DNA of 64,000 nucleotides from positions 186,001 through 250,000 of the forward strand of contig JAWVWS010001077.1 of NCBI GenBank assembly GCA_033807775.1, read 5' to 3'. Positions within the stretch are counted from its first letter, which is position 1, and every line of letters begins with the position of its first letter. A program made the translations under genes and the position numbers. The stretch is from Saussurea involucrata (taxonomy: Eukaryota; Streptophyta; Magnoliopsida; Asterales; Asteraceae). The notes under the pieces are model-generated. The model saw nothing but the letters and a program-made list of their open reading frames with translations, searched no databases and had not been told where the DNA came from. Of this stretch, positions 37,464 to 51,617 are shown piece by piece.

Positions 37464-39990
37464 ATCTTTCAAAACCTAGATCCACAAGTTTCCAACCATA
37501 ACTATTTATCCTCAAATACTTAGAATCATTCCCCAAACATTTAGAACCCAAAATCTCAAATACATCAAGCCCTAATCTTCATAAATGAAGAAGGAGAAGA
37601 ACACTTCAACTAAACATAACCAAAATCGTCCACAATACTCCAAACGAGAAAGAAAGTGAACAAAATATGATTTTGACCAATTAATCCTTTAATGACATAT
37701 TATGATTTCTACACATCAAAATATCCAAAAGCCCCAAATATGGTTGTTTTACAACATTATGAAGATAACCATTTCAAAAGAGTTAAACTATTCCATTAAC
37801 TCAACCATTGATATTTTCAAGTAAAACACCCAAATATTAGGAAAATAACATTTTTGGCATGCACAAAGTTTTCACAAATCGTCCTGAACTCACCTCGCTA
37901 GAATTAAGCTAAATCTAGAATTTCTCCCAACGTAAGCTTCTTTGATGCAACCCGGATCCTTTAGACCAAATCTTCCAAAACCTAGATCCACAAGTTTCCA
38001 ACCATAAGTATTTATCCTCAAATACTTAGAATCATTTCTCAAACATTTAGAACCCAAAATCTCAAATACATGAAGCCCTAATCTTCATAAATGAAGAAGG
38101 AGAAGAACACTTCAACTAAACATAACCAAAATTTCCACAATACTCCAAACGAGAAAGAAAGTGAACAAAATATGATTTTGAGCAATTAATCCTTTAATGA
38201 CATATTATGTTTTCTACACATCAAAATATCCAAAAGCCCCAAATATGGTTGTTTTACAACATTTATGAAGATAACCATTTCAAAAGAGTTAAACTATTCC
38301 ATTAACTCAACCATTGATATTTTCAAGTAAAACACACAAATATTTGGAAAATAACATTTTTGGCATGCACAAAGTTTTCAAAAATCAACCTGAACTCACC
38401 TCGCTAGATTTAAGCTAAATCTAGAATTTCTCCCAACGTAAGCTTCTTTGATGCAACCCGGATCCTTTAGGCCAAATCTTCCAAAACCTAGATCCACAAG
38501 TTTCCAACCATAAGTATTTATCCTCAAATACTTAGAATCATTCCCCAAACATTTAGATCCCAAAATCTCAAATACATCAAGCCCTAATCTTCATAAATGA
38601 AGAAGGAGAAGAACACTTCAACTAAACATAATCAAAATCGTCCACAATACTCCAAACGAGAAAGAAAGTGAACAAAATATGATTTTGAGCAATTAATCCT
38701 TTAATGACATATTATGATTTTTACACATCAAAATATCCAAAAGCCCCAAATATGGTTGTTTTACAACATTTATGAAGATAACCATTTCAAAAGTGTTAAA
38801 TTATTCCATTAACTCAACCATTGATATTTTCAAGTAAAACACACAAATATTTGGAAAATAACATTTTTGGCATGCACAAAGTTTTCACAAATCAACTTGA
38901 ACTCACGTCGCTAGATTTAAGTTAAATCTAGAATTTCTTCCAACGTAAGCTTCTTTGATGCAACCCGGATCCTTTAGGCCAATTCTTCCAAAACCTAGAT
39001 CCGCAAGTTTCCAACCATAAGTATTTATCCTCAAATACTTAGAATCATTCCCCAAACATTTAGAACCCAAAATCTCAAATACATCAAGCCCTAATCTTCA
39101 TAAATGAAGAAGGAGAAGAACACTTCAACTAAACATAACCAAAATCGTCCACAATACTCCAAACGAGAAAGAAAGTGAACAAAATATGATTTTGAGCAAT
39201 TAATCCTTTAATGACATATTATGATTTCTACACATCAAAATATCCAAAAGCCCCAAATATGGTTGTTAACATTATGAAGATAACCATTTCAAAAGAGTTA
39301 AACTATTCCATTAACTCAACCATTCATATTTTCAAGTAAAACACCCAAATACTTGGAAAATAACATTTTTGGCATGCCCAAAGTTTTCACAAATCAACCT
39401 GAACTCACGTCGCTAGATTTAAGCTAAATCTAGAATTTCTCCCAACGTAAGCTTCTTTGATGCAACCCGGATCCTTTAGGCCAAATCTTCCAAAACCTAG
39501 ATCCGCAAGTTTCCAACCATAAGTATTTATCCTCAAATACTTAGAATCATTCCCCAAACATTTAGAACCCAAAATCTCAAATACATCAAGCCATAATCTT
39601 CATAAATGAAGAAGGAGAAGAACACTTCAACTAAACATAACCAAAATCGTCCACAATACTCCAAACGAGAAAGAAAGTAAACAAAATATGATTTTGAGCA
39701 ATTAATCCTTTAATGACATATTATGATTTCTACACATCAAAATATCCAAAAGCCCCAAATATGGTTGTTTTACAACATTATGAAGATAACCATTTCAAAA
39801 GAGTTAAACTATTCCATTAACTCAACCATTGATATTTTCAAGTAAAACACCCAAATATTAGGAAAATAACATTTTTGGCATGCACAAAGTTTTCACAAAT
39901 CATCCTGAACTCACCTCGCTAGATTTAAGCTAAATCTAGAATTTCTCCCAACGTAAGCTTCTTTGATGCAACCCGGATCCTTTAGGCCAA
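37464..39990 (+). repeat. Intervening units 75-79, with junction unit u79
   Basis: Starts are 37464, 37970, 38476, 38983 and 39485. u75 has AAATATTAGG, TCGTCCTG and GAATTAAGC. u76 has TTTAGACC at its left boundary, CATGAAGCCC and TATGTTTTC. u77 has TTAGATCCC and AAGTGTTAAAT. u78 is a 502-bp unit with GTTGTTAACATT, AAATACTTGG and GCCCAAAG. u79 has a GCCATAATC left half and a u69-like right end (AAATATTAGG, CATCCTG), so the second copy of the 5,059-bp repeat begins inside u79. Confidence 0.82.
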
Positions 39991-42522
39991 ATCTTCCAAA
40001 ACCTAGATCCACAAGTTTCCAACCATAAGTATTTATCCTCAAATACTTAGAATCATTTCTCAAACATTTAGAACCCAAAATCTCAAATACATCAAGCCCT
40101 AATCTTCATAAATGAAGAAGGAGAAGAACACTTCAACTAAACATAACCAAAATTTCCACAATACTCCAAACGAGAAAGAAAGTGAACAAAATATGATTTT
40201 GAGCAATTAATCCTTTAATGACATATTATGATTTCTACACATCAAAATATCCAAAAGCCCCAAATATGGTTGTTTTACAACATTTATGAAGATAAGCATT
40301 TCAAAAGAGTTAAACTATTCCATTAACTCAACCATTGATATTTTCAAGTAAAACACACAAATATTTGGAAAATAACATTTTTGGCATGCACAAAGTTTTC
40401 AAAAATCAACCTGAACTCACCTCGCTAGATTTAGACTAAATCTAGAATTTCTCCCAACGTAAGCTTCTTTGATGCAACCCGGATCCTTTAGGCCAAATCT
40501 TCCAAAACCAAGATCCACAAGTTTCCAACCATAAGTATTTATCCTCAAATACTTAGAATCATTACCCAAACCTTTAGAACCTAAAATCTCAAATACATCA
40601 AGCCTTAATCTTCATAAATGAAGAAGGAGAAGAACACTTCAACTAAACATAACCAAAATCGTCCACAATACTCCAAACGAGAAAGAAAGTGAACAAAATA
40701 TGATTTTGACCAATTAATCCTTTAATGACATATTATGATTTCTACACATCAAAATATCCAAAAGCCCCAAATATGGTTGTTTTACAACATTTATGAAGAT
40801 AACCATTTCAAAAGAGTTAAACTATTCCATTAACTCAACCATTGATATTTTCAAGTAAAACACACAAATATTTGGAAAATAACATTTTTGGCATTCACAA
40901 AGTTTTCACAAATCACCTTGAACTCACCTCGCTAGATTTAAGCTAAATCTAGAATTTCTCCCAACGTAAGCTCCTTTGATGCAACCCGGATCCTTTAGGC
41001 CAAATCTTTCAAAACCTAGATCCACAAGTTTCCAACCATAACTATTTATCCTCAAATACTTAGAATCATTCCCCAAACATTTAGAACCCAAAATCTCAAA
41101 TACATCAAGCCCTAATCTTCATAAATGAAGAAGGAGAAGAACACTTCAACTAAACATAACCAAAATCGTCCACAATACTCCAAACGAGAAAGAAAGTGAA
41201 CAGAATATGATTTTGAGCAATTAATCCTTTAATGACATATTATGATTTCTACACATCAAAATATCCAAAAGCCCCAAATATGGTTGTTTTACAACATTAT
41301 GAAGATAACCATTTCAAAAGAGTTAAACTATTCCATTAACTCAACCATTGATATTTTCAAGTAAAACACCCAAATATTTGGAAAATAACATTTTTGGCAT
41401 GCACAAAGTTTTCACAAATCAACCTGAACTCACGTAGCTAGATTTAAGCTAAATCTAGAATTTCTCCCAACGTAAGCTTCTTTGATGCAACCCGGATCCT
41501 TTAGGCCAAATCTTCCAAAACCTAGATCCGCAAGTTTCCAACCATAAGTATTTATCCTCAAATACTTAGAATCATTCCCCAAACATTTAGAACCCAAAAT
41601 CTCAAATACATCAAGCCATAATCTTCATAAATGAAGAAGGAGAAGAACACTTCAACTAAACATAACCAAAATCGTCCACAATACTCCAAACGAGAAAGAA
41701 AGTGAACAAAATATGATTTTGTGCAATTAATCCTTTAATGACATATTATGATTTCTACACATCAAAATATCCAAAAGCCCCAAATATGGTTGTTTTACAA
41801 CATTATGAAGATAACCATTTCAAAAGAGTTAAACTATTCCATTAACTCAACCATTGATATTTTCAAGTAAAACACCCAAATATTTGGAAAATAACATTTT
41901 TGGCATGCACAAAGTTTTCACAAATCAGCCTGAACTCACCTCGCTAGATTTAAGCTAAATCTAGAATTTCTCCCAACGTAAGCTTCTTTGATGCAACCCG
42001 GATCCTTTAGGCCAAATCTTCCAAAACCTAGATCCACAAGTTTCCAACCATAAGTATTTATCCTCAAATACTTAGAATCATTCCCCAAACCTTTAGAACC
42101 TAAAATCTCAAATACATCAAGCCTTAATCTTCATAAATGAAGAAGGAGAAGAACACTTCAACTAAACATAACCAAAATCGTCCACAATACTCCAAACGAG
42201 AAAGAAAGTGAACAAAATATGATTTTGACCAATTAATCCTTTAATGACATATTATGATTTCTACACATCAAAATATCCAAAAGCCCCAAATATGGTTGTT
42301 TTACAACATTTATGAAGATAACCATTTCAAAAGAGTTAAACTATTCCATTAACTCAACCATTGATATTTTCAAGTAAAACACACAAATATTTGGAAAATA
42401 ACATTTTTGGCATGCACAAAGTTTTCACAAATCACCTTGAACTCACCTCGCTAGATTTAAGCTAAATCTAGAATTTCTCCCAACGTAAGCTCCTTTGATT
42501 CAACCCGAATCCTTTAGGCCAA
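39991..42522 (+). repeat. Five-unit segment, copy 2 (2,532 bp)
   Basis: Units 80-84 start at 39991, 40497, 41004, 41510 and 42016 and match units 70-74 in order. Few differences are seen (u70 has GGATCCCTT; u82 has AACAGAATATG). After u84 the sequence no longer follows units 75-79. Confidence 0.92.
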
Positions 42523-45048
42523 ATCTTTCAAAACCTAGATCCACAAGTTTCCAACCATAACTATTTATCCTCAAATACTTAGAATCATTCCCCAAACATT
42601 TAGAACCCAAAATCTCAAATACATCAAGCCCTAATCTTCATAAATGAAGAAGGAGAAGAACACTTCAACTAAACATAACCAAAATCGTCCACAATACTCC
42701 AAACGAGAAAGAAAGTGAACAAAATATGATTTTGAGCAATTAATCCTTTAATGACATATTATGATTTCTACACATCAAAATATCCAAAAGCCCCAAATAT
42801 GGTTGTTTTACAACATTATGAAGATAACCATTTCAAAAGAGTTAAACTATTCCATTAACTCAACCATTGATATTTTCAAGTAAAACACCCAAATATTTGG
42901 AAAATAACATTTTTGGCATGCACAAAGATTTCACAAATCAACCTGAACTCACGTCGCTAGATTTAAGCTAAATCTAGAATTTCCCCCAACGTAAGCTTCT
43001 TTGATGCAACCCGGATCCTTTAGGCCAAATCTTCCAAAACCTAGATCCACAAGTTTCCAACCATAAGTATTTATCCTCAAATACTTAGAATCATTTCTCA
43101 AACATTTAGAACCCAAAATCTCAAATACATCAAGCCCTAATCTTCATAAATGAAGAAGGAGAAGAACACTTCAACTAAACATAACCAAAATTTCCACAAT
43201 ACTCCAAACGAGAAAGAAAGTGAACAAAATATGATTTTGAGCAATTAATCCTTTAATGACATATTATGATTTCTACACATCAAAATATCCAAAAGCCCCA
43301 AATATGGTTGTTAACATTATGAAGATAACCATTTCAAAAGAGTTAAACTATTCCATTAACTCAACCATTTATATTTTCAAGTAAAACACCCAAATATTTG
43401 GAAAATAACATTTTTGGCATGCACAAAGTTTTCACAAATCAACCTGAACTCACGTCGCTAGATTTAAGCTAAATCTAGAATTTCTCCCAACGTAAGCTTC
43501 TTTGATGCAACCCGGATCCTTTAGGCCAAATCTTCCAAAACCTAGATCCGCAAGTTTCCAACCATAAGTATTTATCCTCAAATACTTAGAATCATTCCCC
43601 AAACATTTAGAACCCAAAATCTCAAATACATCAAGCCATAATCTTCATAAATGAAGAAGGAGAAGAACACTTCAACTAAACATAACCAAAATCGTCCACA
43701 ATACTCCAAACGAGAAAGAAAGTGAACAAAATATGATTTTGACCAATTAATCCTTTAATGACATATTAAGATTTCTACACATCAAAATATCCAAAAGCCC
43801 CAAATATGGTTGTTTTACAACATTATGAAGATAACCATTTCAAAAGAGTTAAACTATTCCATTAACTCAACCATTGATATTTTCAAGTAAAACACCCAAA
43901 TATTTGGAAAATAACATTTTTGGCATGCACAAAGTTTTCACAAATCAGCCTGAACTCACCTCGCTAGATTTAAGCTAAATCTAGAATTTCTCCCAACGTA
44001 AGCTTCTTTGATGCAACCCGGATCCTTTAGGCCAAATCTTCCAAAACCTAGATCCACAAGTTTCCAACCATAAGTATTTATCCTCAAATACTTAGAATCA
44101 TTTCTCAAACATTTAGAACCCAAAATCTCAAATACATCAAGCCCTAATCTTCATAAATGAAGAAGGAGAAGAACACTTCAACTAAACATAACCAAAATTT
44201 CCACAATACTCCAAACGAGAAAGAAAGTGAACAAAATATGATTTTGAGCAATTAATCCTTTAATGACATATTATTATTTCTACACATCAAAATATCCAAA
44301 AGCCCCAAATATGGTTGTTTTACAACATTTATGAAGATAAGCATTTCAAAAGAGTTAAACTATTCCATTAACTCAACCATTAATATTTTCAAGTAAAACA
44401 CACAAATATTTGGAAAATAACATTTTTGGCATGCACAAAGTTTTCAAAAATCAACCTGAACTCACCTCGCTAGATTTAAGCTAAATCTAGAATTTCTCCC
44501 AACGTAAGCTTCTTTGATGCAACCCGGATCCTTTAGGCCAAATCTTCCAAAACCTAGATCCACAAGTTTCCAACCATAAGTATTTATCCTCAAATACTTA
44601 GAATCATTCCCCAAACCTTTAGAACCTAAAATCTCAAATACATCAAGCCTTAATCTTCATAAATGAAGAAGGAGAAGAACACTTCAACTAAACATAACCA
44701 AAATCGTCCACAATACTCCAAGCGAGAAAGAAAGTGAACAAAATATGATTTTGACCAATTAATCCTTTAATGACATATTATGATTTCTACACATCAAAAT
44801 ATCCAAAAGCCCCAAATATGGTTGTTTTACAACATTTATGAAGATAACCATTTCAAAAGAGTTAAACTATTCCATTAACTCAACCATTGATATTTTCAAG
44901 TAAAACACCCAAATATTTGGAAAATAACATTTTTGGCATGCACAAAGATTTCACAAATCAACCTGAACTCACGTCGCTAGATTTAAGCTAAATCTAGAAT
45001 TTCTCCCAACGTAAGCTTCTTTGATGCAACCCGGATCCTTTAGGCCAA
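41004..45048 (+). repeat. Eight-unit segment, copy 1 (4,045 bp; spacing 4,552 bp)
   Basis: Units 82-89 start at 41004, 41510, 42016, 42523, 43029, 43530, 44036 and 44542. Markers: ACGTAGC (u82), TTTTGTGCAATT (u83), GATTCAACCCGAATCC (u84), AAAGATTTCAC with TTTCCCCC (u85), AATTTCCAC with GTTGTTAACATT (u86, 501 bp), ATATTAAGATTTC (u87), ATTATTATTTC with ATTAATATT (u88), CCAAGCGAG (u89). The first three units are also copy 2 of the 5,059-bp repeat, so the two repeats overlap. Confidence 0.92.
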
Positions 45049-45555
45049 ATCTTCCAAAACCTAGATCCACAAGTTTCCAACCATAAGTATTTATCCTCAA
45101 ATACTTAGAATCATTTCTCAAACATTTAGAACCCAAAATCTCAAATACATCAAGCCCTAATCTTCATAAATGAAGAAGGAGAAGAACACTTCAACTAAAC
45201 ATAACCAAAATCGTCCACAATACTCCAAACGAGAAAGAAAGTGAACAAAATATGATTTTGACCAATTAATCCTTTAATGACATATTATGATTTCTACACA
45301 TCAAAATATCCAAAAGCCCCAAATATGGTTGTTTTACAACATTTATGAAGATAACCATTTCAAAAGAGTTAAACTATTCCATTAACTCAACCATTGATAT
45401 TTTCAAGTAAAACACACAAATATTTGGAAAATAACATTTTTGGCATTCACAAAGTTTTCACAAATCACCTTGAACTCACCTCGCTAGATTTAAGCTAAAT
45501 CTAGAATTTCTCCCAACGTAAGCTCCTTTGATGCAACCCGGATCCTTTAGGCCAA
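45049..45555 (+). repeat. Hybrid junction unit u90
   Basis: The left part has TTTCTCAAAC and GCCCTAATC, as in u99. From AATCGTCCAC (about unit position 162) on it matches u81 (GACCAATT, GCATTCAC, CACCTTG, CTCCTTT). Its right part precedes u91 as u81 precedes u82, so the second copy of the 4,552-bp repeat begins inside this unit. The switch lies between about unit positions 115 and 162. Confidence 0.8.
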
Positions 45556-48500
45556 ATCTTTCAAAACCTAGATCCACAAGTTTCCAACCATAACTATTTA
45601 TCCTCAAATACTTAGAATCATTCCCCAAACATTTAGAACCCAAAATCTCAAATACATCAAGCCTTAATCTTCATAAATGAAGAAGGAGAAGAACACTTCA
45701 ACTAAACATAACCAAAATCGTCCACAATACTCCAAACGAGAAAGAAAGTGAACAAAATATGATTTTGAGCAATTAATCCTTTAATGACATATTATGATTT
45801 CTACACATCAAAATATCCAAAAGCCCCAAATATGGTTGTTTTACAACATTATGAAGATAACCATTTCAAAAGAGTTAAACTATTCCATTAACTCAACCAT
45901 TGATATTTTCAAGTAAAACACCCAAATATTTGGAAAATAACATTTTTGGCATGCACAAAGTTTTCACAAATCAACCTGAACTCACGTAGCTAGATTTAAG
46001 CTAAATCTAGAATTTCTCCCAACGTAAGCTTCTTTGATGCAACCCGGATCCTTTAGGCCAAATCTTCCAAAACCTAGATCCGCAAGTTTCCAACCATAAG
46101 TATTTATCCTCAAATACTTAGAATCATTCCCCAAACATTTAGAACCCAAAATCTCAAATACATCAAGCCATAATCTTCATAAATGAAGAAGGAGAAGAAC
46201 ACTTCAACTAAACATAACCAAAATCGTCCACAATACTCCAAACGAGAAAGAAAGTGAACAAAATATGATTTTGTGCAATTAATCCTTTAATGACATATTA
46301 TGATTTCTACACATCAAAATATCCAAAAGCCCCAAATATGGTTGTTTTACAACATTATGAAGATAACCATTTCAAAAGAGTTAAACTATTCCATTAACTC
46401 AACCATTGATATTTTCAAGTAAAACACCCAAATATTTGGAAAATAACATTTTTGGCATGCACAAAGTTTTCACAAATCAGCCTGAACTCACCTCGCTAGA
46501 TTTAAGCTAAATCTAGAATTTCTCCCAACGTAAGCTTCTTTGATGCAACCCGGATCCTTTAGGCCAAATCTTCCAAAACCTAGATCCACAAGTTTCCAAC
46601 CATAAGTATTTATCCTCAAATACTTAGAATCATTCCCCAAACCTTTAGAACCTAAAATCTCAAATACATCAAGCCTTAATCTTCATAAATGAAGAAGGAG
46701 AAGAACACTTCAACTAAACATAACCAAAATCGTCCACAATACTCCAAACGAGAAAGAAAGTGAACAAAATATGATTTTGACCAATTAATCCTTTAATGAC
46801 ATATTATGATTTCTACACATCAAAATATCCAAAAGCCCCAAATATGGTTGTTTTACAACATTTATGAAGATAACCATTTCAAAAGAGTTAAACTATTCCA
46901 TTAACTCAACCATTGATATTTTCAAGTAAAACACACAAATATTTGGAAAATAACATTTTTGGCATGCACAAAGTTTTCACAAATCACCTTGAACTCACCT
47001 CGCTAGATTTAAGCTAAATCTAGAATTTCTCCCAACGTAAGCTCCTTTGATTCAACCCGAATCCTTTAGGCCAAATCTTTCAAAACCTAGATCCACAAGT
47101 TTCCAACCATAACTATTTATCCTCAAATACTTAGAATCATTCCCCAAACATTTAGAACCCAAAATCTCAAATACATCAAGCCCTAATCTTCATAAATGAA
47201 GAAGGAGAAGAACACTTCAACTAAACATAACCAAAATCGTCCACAATACTCCAAACGAGAAAGAAAGTGAACAAAATATGATTTTGAGCAATTAATCCTT
47301 TAATGACATATTATGATTTCTACACATCAAAATATCCAAAAGCCCCAAATATGGTTGTTTTACAACATTATGAACATAACCATTTCAAAAGAGTTAAACT
47401 ATTCCATTAACTCAACCATTGATATTTTCAAGTAAAACACCCAAATATTTGGAAAATAACATTTTTGGCATGCACAAAGATTTCACAAATCAACCTGAAC
47501 TCACGTCGCTAGATTTAAGCTAAATCTAGAATTTCCCCCAACGTAAGCTTCTTTGATGCAACCCGGATCCTTTAGGCCAAATCTTCCAAAACCTAGATCC
47601 ACAAGTTTCCAACCATAAGTATTTATCCTCAAATACTTAGAATCATTTCTCAAACATTTAGAACCCAAAATCTCAAATACATCAAGCCCTAATCTTCATA
47701 AATGAAGAAGGAGAAGAACACTTCAACTAAACATAACCAAAATTTCCACAATACTCCAAACGAGAAAGAAAGTGAACAAAATATGATTTTGAGCAATTAA
47801 TCCTTTAATGACATATTATGATTTCTACACATCAAAATATCCAAAAGCCCCAAATATGGTTGTTAACATTATGAAGATAACCATTTCAAAAGAGTTAAAC
47901 TATTCCATTAACTCAACCATTCATATTTTCAAGTAAAACACCCAAATATTTGGAAAATAACATTTTTGGCATGCACAAAGTTTTCACAAATCAACCTGAA
48001 CTCACGTCGCTAGATTTAAGCTAAATCTAGAATTTCTCCCAACGTAAGCTTCTTTGATGCAACCCGGATCCTTTAGGCCAAATCTTCCAAAACCTAGATC
48101 CGCAAGTTTCCAACCATAAGTATTTATCCTCAAATACTTAGAATCATTCCCCAAACATTTAGAACCCAAAATCTCAAATACATCAAGCCATAATCTTCAT
48201 AAATGAAGAAGGAGAAGAACACTTCAACTAAACATAACCAAAATCGTCCACAATACTCCAAACGAGAAAGAAAGTGAACAAAATATGATTTTGAGCAATT
48301 AATCCTTTAATGACATATTAAGATTTCTACACATCAAAATATCCAAAAGCCCCAAATATGGTTGTTTTACAACATTATGAAGATAACCATTTCAAAAGAG
48401 TTAAACTATTCCATTAACTCAACCATTGATATTTTCAAGTAAAACACCCAAATATTTGGAAAATAACATTTTTGGCATGCACAAAGTTTTCACAAATCAA

Positions 48501-49600
48501 CCTGAACTCACCTCGCTAGATTTAAGCTAAATCTAGAATTTCTCCCAACGTAAGCTTCTTTGATGCAACCCGGATCCTTTAGGCCAAATCTTCCAAAACC
48601 TAGATCCACAAGTTTCCAACCATAAGTATTTATCCTCAAATACTTAGAATCATTTCTCAAACATTTAGAACCCAAAATCTCAAATACATCAAGCCCTAAT
48701 CTTCATAAATGAAGAAGGAGAAGAACACTTCAACTAAACATAACCAAAATTTCCACAATACTCCAAACGAGAAAGAAAGTGAACAAAATATGATTTTGAG
48801 CAATTAATCCTTTAATGACATATTATTATTTCTACACATCAAAATATCCAAAAGCCCCAAATATGGTTGTTTTACAACATTTATGAAGATAAGCATTTCA
48901 AAAGAGTTAAACTATTCCATTAACTCAACCATTAATATTTTCAAGTAAAACACACAAATATTTGGAAAATAACATTTTTGGCATGCACAAAGTTTTCAAA
49001 AATCAACCTGAACTCACCTCGCTAGATTTAAGCTAAATCTAGAATTTCTCCCAACGTAAGCTTCTTTGATGCAACCCGGATCCTTTAGGCCAAATCTTCC
49101 AAAACCTAGATCCACAAGTTTCCAACCATTAGTATTTATCCTCAAATACTTAGAATCATTCCCCAAACCTTTAGAACCTAAAATCTCAAATACATCAAGC
49201 CTTAATCTTCATAAATGAAGAAGGAGAAGAACACTTCAACTAAACATAACCAAAATCGTCCACAATACTCCAAGCGAGAAAGAAAGTGAACAAAATATGA
49301 TTTTGACCAATTAATCCTTTAATGACATATTATGATTTCTACACATCAAAATATCCAAAAGCCCCAAATATGGTTGTTTTACAACATTTATGAAGATAAC
49401 CATTTCAAAAGAGTTAAACTATTCCATTAACTCAACCATTGATATTTTCAAGTAAAACACCCAAATATTTGGAAAATAACATTTTTGGCATGCACAAAGA
49501 TTTCACAAATCAACCTGAACTCACGTCGCTAGATTTAAGCTAAATCTAGAATTTCTCCCAACGTAAGCTTCTTTGATGCAACCCGGATCCTTTAGGCCAA
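45556..49600 (+). repeat. Eight-unit segment, copy 2 (4,045 bp)
   Basis: Units 91-98 start at 45556, 46062, 46568, 47075, 47581, 48082, 48588 and 49094, each exactly 4,552 bp after units 82-89, with all markers in order. Differences include GCCTTAATC (u91), TGAACATAACC (u94), ATTCATATT for ATTTATATT (u95), GAGCAATT and CAACCTG (u96), and ACCATTAGTAT (u98). Confidence 0.92.
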
Positions 49601-51111
49601 ATCTTCCAAAACCTAGATCCACAAGTTTCCAACCATAAGTATTTATCCTCAAATACTTAGAATCATTTCTCAAACATTTAGAACCCAAAATCTCAAATAC
49701 ATCAAGCCCTAATCTTCATAAATGAAGAAGGAGAAGAACACTTCAACTAAACATAACCAAAATTTCCACAATACTCCAAACGAGAAAGAAAGTGAACAAA
49801 ATATGATTTTGAGCAATTAATCCTTTAATGACATATTATGATTTCTACACATCAAAATATCCAAAAGCCCCAAATATGGTTGTTTTACAACATTATGAAG
49901 ATAACCATTTCAAAAGAGTTAAACTATTCCATTAACTCAACCATTGATATTTTCAAGTAAAACACCCAAATATTTGGAAAATAACATTTTTAGCATGCAC
50001 AAAGATTTCACAAATCAACCTGAACTCACGTCGCTAGATTTAAGCTAAATCTAGAATTTCTCCCAACGTAAGCTTCTTTGATGCAACCCGGATCCTTTAG
50101 GCCAAATCTTCCAAAACCTAGATCCACAAGTTTCCAACCATAAGTATTTATCCTCAAATACTTAGAATCATTTCTCAAACATTTAGAACCCAAAATCTCA
50201 AATACATCAAGCCCTAATCTTCATAAATGAAGAAGGAGAAGAACACTTCAACTAAACATAACCAAAATTTCCACAATACTCCAAACGAGAAAGAAAGTGA
50301 ACAAAATATGATTTTGAGCAATTAATCCTTTAATGACATTATGATTTCTACACATCAAAATATCCAAAAGCCCCAAATATGGTTGTTTTACAACATTTAT
50401 GAAGATAAGCATTTCAAAAGAGTTAAACTATTCCATTAACTCAACCATTGATATTTTCAAGTAAAACACACAAATATTTGGAAAATAACATTTTTGGCAT
50501 GCACAAAGTTTTCAAAAATCAACCTGAACTCACCTCGCTAGATTTAAGCTAAATCTAGAATTTCTCCCAACGTAAGCTTCTTTGATGCAACCCGGATCCT
50601 TTAGGCCAAATCTTCCAAAACTCCACAAGTTTCCAACCATAAGTATTTATCCTCAAATACTTAGAATCATTCCCCAAACCTTTAGAACCTAAAATCTCAA
50701 ATACATCAAGCCTTAATCTTCATAAATGAAGAAGGAGAAGAACACTTCAACTAAACATAACCAAAATCGTCCACAATACTCCAAACGAGAAAGAAAGTGA
50801 ACAAAATATGATTTTGACCAATTAATCCTTTAATGACATATTATGATTTCTACACATCAAAATATCCAAAAGCCCCAAATATGGTTGTTTTACAACATTT
50901 ATGAAGATAACCATTTCAAAAGAGTTAAACTATTCCATTAACTCAACCATTGATATTTTCAAGTAAAACACACAAATATTTGGAAAATAACATTTTTGGC
51001 ATGCACAAAGTTTTCACAAATCACCTTGAACTCACCTCGCTAGATTTAAGCTAAATCTAGAATTTCTCCCAACGTAAGCTCCTTTGATGCAACCCGGATC
51101 CTTTAGGCCAA
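49094..51111 (+). repeat. Four-unit segment, copy 1 (2,018 bp; spacing 2,524 bp)
   Basis: Units 98-101 start at 49094, 49601, 50106 and 50610 (507, 505, 504 and 502 bp). u99 combines AATTTCCAC and ACATTATG (505) and has TTTTTAGCATGC. u100 combines AATTTCCAC with a 2-bp loss in GACATTATG (504). u101 lost five bases near its start (AAAACTCCACAAG for AAAACCTAGATCCACAAG), a second, independent route to 502 bp. Confidence 0.9.
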
Positions 51112-51617
51112 ATCTTTCAAAACCTAGATCCACAAGTTTCCAACCATAACTATTTATCCTCAAATACTTAGAATCATTCCCCAAACATTTAGAACCTAAA
51201 ATCTCAAATACATCAAGCCTTAATCTTCATAAATGAAGAAGGAGAAAAACACTTCAACTAAACATAACCAAAATCGTCCACAATACTCCAAACGAGAAAG
51301 AAAGTGAACAAAATATGATTTTGAGCAATTAATCCTTTAATGACATATTAAGATTTCTACACATCAAAATATCCAAAAGCCCCAAATATGGTTGTTTTAC
51401 AACATTATGAAGATAACCATTTCAAAAGAGTTAAACTATTCCATTAACTCAACCATTAATATTTTCAAGTAAAACACACAAATATTTGGAAAATAACATT
51501 TTTGGCATGCACAAAGTTTTCAAAAATCAACCTGAACTCACCTCGCTAGATTTAAGCTAAATCTAGAATTTCTCCCAACGTAAGCTTCTTTGATGCAACC
51601 CGGATCCTTTAGGCCAA
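51112..51617 (+). repeat. Hybrid junction unit u102
   Basis: The left part has ATCTTTC, AACTATTT, GCCTTAATC, GGAGAAAAAC and ATATTAAG. The right part has ATTAATATT and TTTTCAAAAATC, matching u97. It precedes u103 as u97 precedes u98, so it is the joint of the 2,524-bp repeat. The switch is between about unit positions 295 and 345. Confidence 0.78.

Noticed and set aside
43367..43377. Yeast-type origin consensus (ATTTATATTTT) in u86
   Set aside because: It arises from one substitution in a single unit, other units have ATTGATATTTT or ATTCATATTTT, and this consensus has no defined role outside yeasts.
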